Source of the DNA: Gallionellaceae bacterium
Lineage (GTDB): Bacteria > Pseudomonadota > Gammaproteobacteria > Burkholderiales > Gallionellaceae
Length of the DNA stretch: 8,967 nucleotides
Direction of reading: 5' to 3'
NCBI GenBank assembly: GCA_021731185.1
Contig: JAKFXW010000106.1
Coordinates: forward strand, 1 to 8,967
The notes beneath the pieces are model-generated. The model was not told the DNA's origin. It saw only the letters and a program-made list of their open reading frames with translations, and searched no databases. Numbering within the stretch: the first letter of the stretch is position 1; every line of letters starts with the position of its first letter. A program made the position numbers and the translations under genes. Positions 6,058-8,967 of the stretch are shown one piece after another.

Positions 6058-6092
6058 ACGCGATTGAATTTATAACCTTGAAAGGCTCGGCC

Positions 6093-6776
6093 ATGTACAA
6101 AATCGCACCCAGTATTCTTTCCGCCAATTTTGCCAAACTCGGCGAAGAGGTCAGTAATGTCATCGCTTCGGGCGCAGACATTATTCACTTTGATGTAATG
6201 GACAATCATTATGTGCCCAACCTGACCATCGGCCCTTTGATCTGCTCCGCGATACGTCCAGTGACCACGGCGGTGATTGATGTGCATCTGATGGTGAAAC
6301 CCGTGGATCGCATCATTCCAGATTTCGCAAAAGCGGGAGCTAACATTATTTCTTTTCACCCCGAGGCTTCAGAGCACATCGACCGCACGCTCAGTTTAAT
6401 TCGTGAGAATGGCTGTAAAGCTGGTCTAGTGTTTAATCCGGCGACTCCGTTAAGCTTTTTGGATCATGTGATGGATAAGATCGATTTGATTTTGATAATG
6501 TCGGTGAACCCTGGTTTTGGCGGTCAAAAATTCATTCCTGAAGCGTTAGCTAAATTGCGTCTGGCGCGGCAAAAAATTAACGATAGTGGACGCGACATCA
6601 TGCTGGAAATTGATGGCGGCGTGAACACGGCCAACATCGCTGAAATCGCAGCGGCGGGTGCAGATACCTTTGTGGCAGGTTCTGCTGTATATGGCGCTGG
6701 CAAAGATACTGATCCGCATCGGTATGACTCCATCATCGCAGCCTTGCGTGCGCAACTGGCGACGGTTAAAAAATAA
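6093..6776 (+). CDS. rpe: ribulose-phosphate 3-epimerase
   Basis: The enzyme interconverts D-ribulose 5-phosphate and D-xylulose 5-phosphate in the pentose phosphate pathway and, in autotrophs, in the Calvin cycle. It is a cytoplasmic TIM barrel. The 227-residue length is normal for the family (about 220-230). Landmarks are APSILSANF (residues 5-13), HFDVMDNHYVPNLTIGP (32-48) with metal ligands His33 and Asp35, DVHLMV (63-68) with His65, MSVNPGFGGQKF (136-147), which closes over the phosphate, and LEIDGGV (171-177) with Asp174. Asp35 and Asp174 are the expected acid/base pair. ATG 6093 is chosen over the in-frame upstream extension because MYKIAPSILSA is the normal N-terminus; AAAGG (6081-6085) is a fair ribosome site seven bases before it. 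gph follows after 19 bases, so the two are probably co-transcribed. Confidence 0.97.
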   Translation: MYKIAPSILSANFAKLGEEVSNVIASGADIIHFDVMDNHYVPNLTIGPLICSAIRPVTTAVIDVHLMVKPVDRIIPDFAKAGANIISFHPEASEHIDRTLSLIRENGCKAGLVFNPATPLSFLDHVMDKIDLILIMSVNPGFGGQKFIPEALAKLRLARQKINDSGRDIMLEIDGGVNTANIAEIAAAGADTFVAGSAVYGAGKDTDPHRYDSIIAALRAQLATVKK

Positions 6777-6795
6777 TTGAGACGAGAAATAACAG

Positions 6796-7530
6796 ATGGA
6801 ACGAAAAATTAACGGGCATGAAAAAATAATGCCGCAAAAAATAACGTCGCAGGTGCAATTCCCGCTCCCCGTTTCTGCGCTACTGATTGATCTGGACGGC
6901 ACGCTGCTGCACACCGCGCCCGAACTTGCTGAATCCGCTAATCGTATGTTGTGCGACATGGGTCGCCCGGCTGTGTCGCAAGATTTGTTGATGAGCTATA
7001 TTGGCAATGGCATTGTGTGGCTGGTTAAACGTGCGTTGACGGGCGACATGCATGCCGAGCCGGACGCAGCGTTGTTCGAGAAAGCCTTGCCCGTTTTTGA
7101 AAAGCATTACACCGCATTATTATTGCAAAGCAAACCGTTTGATGGCGTGATAGACGGGCTGAATGCCATGCAAGCAGCGGGTTTCCGATTGGGCTGCATC
7201 ACCAACAAAGTGGCTCGCTACACCGAACCGTTACTTAAAGGCGTGGGCTTGGCGAAATATTTTGAGATCGTATTGGCAGGTGATACCCTGCCGGAAAAAA
7301 AGCCGCACCCGATGCCGCTGTTACATGCTGCCAAATTTTTTGATGTGCCAGTTGAAAAATTACTGCTGATTGGCGATTCATTAAGCGACACCACGGCGGC
7401 GCGTGCCGCAGGCTGTCCGGTGGTGTGTGTGCCGTATGGCTACAATCACGGCGAACCAGTCGAAACGCTGGATTTAGATGCGGTGATTCCAACCTTGCGG
7501 GATGTGATGAAATTAATTAAACGAGCTTAA
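6796..7530 (+). CDS. gph: phosphoglycolate phosphatase (HAD superfamily)
   Basis: This enzyme hydrolyses 2-phosphoglycolate to glycolate and phosphate, clearing the product of RuBisCO oxygenation and of DNA-end repair. The HAD motifs are all present: DLDGTLLHT (residues 32-40) with nucleophile Asp32 and acid/base Asp34, Thr136 in ITNK, Lys168/169 in PEKKPHP, and GDSLSDTTAA (193-202) with Asp194 and Asp198 for magnesium. The cap domain is inserted after motif I, as in this subfamily. The length of 244 residues is slightly above usual because of an unusual 20-residue N-terminal extension; the in-frame ATG at 6829 (MPQKITSQ) is an alternative start. Neither has a strong ribosome site. It lies directly after rpe, as in E. 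coli (rpe-gph), which supports Gph over other HAD phosphatases. Confidence 0.92.
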   Translation: MERKINGHEKIMPQKITSQVQFPLPVSALLIDLDGTLLHTAPELAESANRMLCDMGRPAVSQDLLMSYIGNGIVWLVKRALTGDMHAEPDAALFEKALPVFEKHYTALLLQSKPFDGVIDGLNAMQAAGFRLGCITNKVARYTEPLLKGVGLAKYFEIVLAGDTLPEKKPHPMPLLHAAKFFDVPVEKLLLIGDSLSDTTAARAAGCPVVCVPYGYNHGEPVETLDLDAVIPTLRDVMKLIKRA

Positions 7531-7574
7531 TCGAATGACTGATATGAATAACCTTCTGTGTCTATCAAATTATT

Positions 7575-7623
7575 GGCGAGGGTGCTGATACGATTGTAAG
7601 GGCGTATGGCATACGCCCTCGCC
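7575..7623. repeat. outer inverted repeat enclosing the first palindrome
   Basis: GGCGAGGG (7575-7582) pairs perfectly with CCCTCGCC (7616-7623). The second arm overlaps the right arm of the palindrome at 7599-7619, so the two stems are mutually exclusive. CTGATA follows close behind both arms. Confidence 0.55.
7599..7619. repeat. palindrome A in the gph-trpE spacer
   Basis: AGGGCGTATG and CATACGCCCT form ten-base arms around one central G. It begins 68 bases after the gph stop. There is no T-run, so it is not a standard terminator. It resembles a REP-type element. Confidence 0.8.
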
Positions 7624-7633
7624 TGATAATTAA

Positions 7634-7652
7634 GGACGTATGCCATACGTCC
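7634..7652. repeat. palindrome B in the gph-trpE spacer
   Basis: GGACGTATG and CATACGTCC form nine-base arms around one central C. It equals the reverse complement of the core of palindrome A except for one base pair changed on both arms (G:C to A:T), so pairing is kept. It lies 25 bases before the trpE start. Confidence 0.8.
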
Positions 7653-7677
7653 CTATGATTAAACACCGGAGATTTTC

Positions 7678-8967
7678 ATGTCGCATCCCATCAACGAAGA
7701 AGAGTTTAACCACTTGGCCGAGCAAGGCTACAACCGCATCCCGCTGGTCATAGATACCTTTGCGGACCTCGACACCCCGCTATCGCTCTACCTCAAATTA
7801 GCCAATCAACCTTTTTCGTATTTGCTGGAATCGGTGCAGGGTGGCGAGCGTTTTGGTCGTTATTCGTTTATTGGCCTGCCCAGCGATACACGCCTGACGG
7901 TGCGCGGTAAGCACATCACGCTCAACACGCCCAATGGCGAAAGCGCTTATGACGCGGTGAATCCGCTGGAATTTATCAAGCACTATCAAGCGCAATTCAA
8001 AGTTGCGCCGCTGTCTGGTTTACCGCGTTTTATTGGCGGCCTGGCTGGTTATTTCGGCTACGACACGGTGCGTTACATCGAGCCGCGCCTGGCGCATTTG
8101 GATAAACCAGACATAATCGGCACACCGGATATTCTGCTCATGCTGACCGAGCAACTGGCTGTGGTGGACAACCTTTCCGGCAAACTCACCTTCATCGTCT
8201 ATGCCAATCCGCAGCAAAAAAATGCTTACGCAATAGCACGGCAACGCTTAGATGAACTGATGCAAGCGCTACGCTTGCCGGTAACTATTCCAGCCTCCCC
8301 AGTGTTCCCAAAAGAAGAAGCGGTGTCTGAATTTGGCGAAGTGGCTTACAAACTCGCCGTGGAAAAAGCCAAGCGTTATATCTTCGAGGGCGACATCATG
8401 CAAGTCGTGCCGTCGCAGCGCATAAGCCAACCTTTCCCCGCTGCGCCGATCAATCTGTATCGTGCGCTGCGCTCTATTAATCCTTCGCCGTATATGTTTT
8501 ATTACGATATGGGCGACCATCATGTAGTCGGCGCATCACCAGAAATTTTAGTGCGCCTGGAAGGTGAAACCGTTACCGTGCGCCCCATTGCTGGCACACG
8601 CCCACGCGGCAAAACGCCGCAGCATGATGCCGAATTAGCGCAGGAATTATTAGCCGATCCCAAAGAATTGGCTGAGCATTTAATGCTGATCGATTTAGGC
8701 CGCAATGATATTGGGCGCGTCGCACAAAGTGGCACAGTCAAGCTCACCGAAAAAATGGTCATCGAGCGTTACTCGCATGTCATGCACATCGTGTCCAACG
8801 TAGAAGCGAAATTAAAATTTGGTTTAGATGCGATAGACGTACTCAAAGCCACCTTCCCAGCAGGCACGGTGAGCGGCGCACCCAAAGTGCGCGCGATGGA
8901 AATTATCGCCGAGCTGGAACCTTCCAAACGCAGCATCTACGCGGGCGCAGTCGGTTATCTCGGCTTT
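7678..8967 (+). CDS. trpE: anthranilate synthase component I (C-terminus beyond window)
   Basis: TrpE, with the glutamine amidotransferase TrpG, converts chorismate and glutamine to anthranilate, the first step of tryptophan synthesis, in the cytoplasm. The frame stays open for 430 codons to the window edge; the family has about 490-500, so roughly 60-70 residues are missing. The N-terminal regulatory part has LLES (residues 49-52) followed by GGERFGRYSFIG, the feedback tryptophan site. The chorismate-binding domain shows AGTRPRG (305-311), DLGRNDIGRVA (from 339), SHVMHIVS and TVSGAPKVRAMEII (from 397). GGAG (7668-7671) lies six bases before ATG 7678. Position after rpe-gph is usual in betaproteobacteria, where trpG, trpD and trpC commonly follow. 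The 147-base spacer from gph holds palindromes and no tryptophan-rich leader peptide. TrpE is preferred over PabB because of length, the LLES site and the neighbours. Confidence 0.95.
   Translation, partial: MSHPINEEEFNHLAEQGYNRIPLVIDTFADLDTPLSLYLKLANQPFSYLLESVQGGERFGRYSFIGLPSDTRLTVRGKHITLNTPNGESAYDAVNPLEFIKHYQAQFKVAPLSGLPRFIGGLAGYFGYDTVRYIEPRLAHLDKPDIIGTPDILLMLTEQLAVVDNLSGKLTFIVYANPQQKNAYAIARQRLDELMQALRLPVTIPASPVFPKEEAVSEFGEVAYKLAVEKAKRYIFEGDIMQVVPSQRISQPFPAAPINLYRALRSINPSPYMFYYDMGDHHVVGASPEILVRLEGETVTVRPIAGTRPRGKTPQHDAELAQELLADPKELAEHLMLIDLGRNDIGRVAQSGTVKLTEKMVIERYSHVMHIVSNVEAKLKFGLDAIDVLKATFPAGTVSGAPKVRAMEIIAELEPSKRSIYAGAVGYLGF

Noticed and set aside
5997..6092. Upstream in-frame extension of rpe by 32 codons
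   Set aside because: The extra residues do not belong to the family, and the standard N-terminus MYKIAPSILSA begins at 6093 with a ribosome site before it.
7599..7652. CRISPR-like repeats
   Set aside because: There are only two units, they are palindromic and inverted relative to each other, and the spacer is only 14 bases.
7531..7677. Classical trp attenuator leader peptide before trpE
   Set aside because: No short frame with tandem tryptophan codons and a ribosome site is present, and neither palindrome is followed by a T-run.

Overview
The window looks like the chromosome of a betaproteobacterium, probably Nitrosomonadales or Gallionellaceae. This is inferred from the gene order rpe-gph-trpE, typical of that group, and from the DUF6502/DUF5666 pair; no database was searched. 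It holds three blocks: a GC-rich antiporter gene at the left edge, a decayed insertion sequence beside it, and a lower-GC remainder carrying an envelope/secreted-protein locus and a housekeeping cluster.

Layout. 1-1487 (minus) is the bulk of a Kef/YbaL-type cation:proton antiporter whose C-terminus runs off the window. 1488-2080 is the remnant of an insertion sequence with an IS1182-like transposase; its downstream end abuts the antiporter start codon. 2153-5076 (minus) is a tight three-gene unit: a DUF6502 helix-turn-helix-type protein, a secreted DUF5666 protein joined to it by a TAATG overlap, and a predicted outer-membrane beta-barrel of the phenol-MetA-like transporter type. A roughly 200 bp divergent control region (5077-5271) separates this unit from a plus-strand pair: a 17-codon leader ORF and a secreted low-complexity protein with three 29-residue LRGDGSVDD repeats and a charged disordered tail, closed by a strong intrinsic terminator at 5921-5946. 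Then follow rpe, gph and, after a 147 bp gap holding two covarying palindromes, trpE, which runs off the right edge.

How they fit together. Rpe (pentose phosphate pathway) and Gph (phosphoglycolate salvage) are core carbon enzymes; TrpE starts tryptophan synthesis. The least understood part is the 2153-5873 locus. A DNA-binding-like protein, an exported beta-strand-repeat protein, an outer-membrane barrel and a divergently encoded secreted repeat protein share one control region, and both exported non-barrel proteins end in Arg/Glu/Asp/His-rich tails. I infer a co-regulated cell-surface or periplasmic system of unknown function; this is the best candidate for an undescribed system here.
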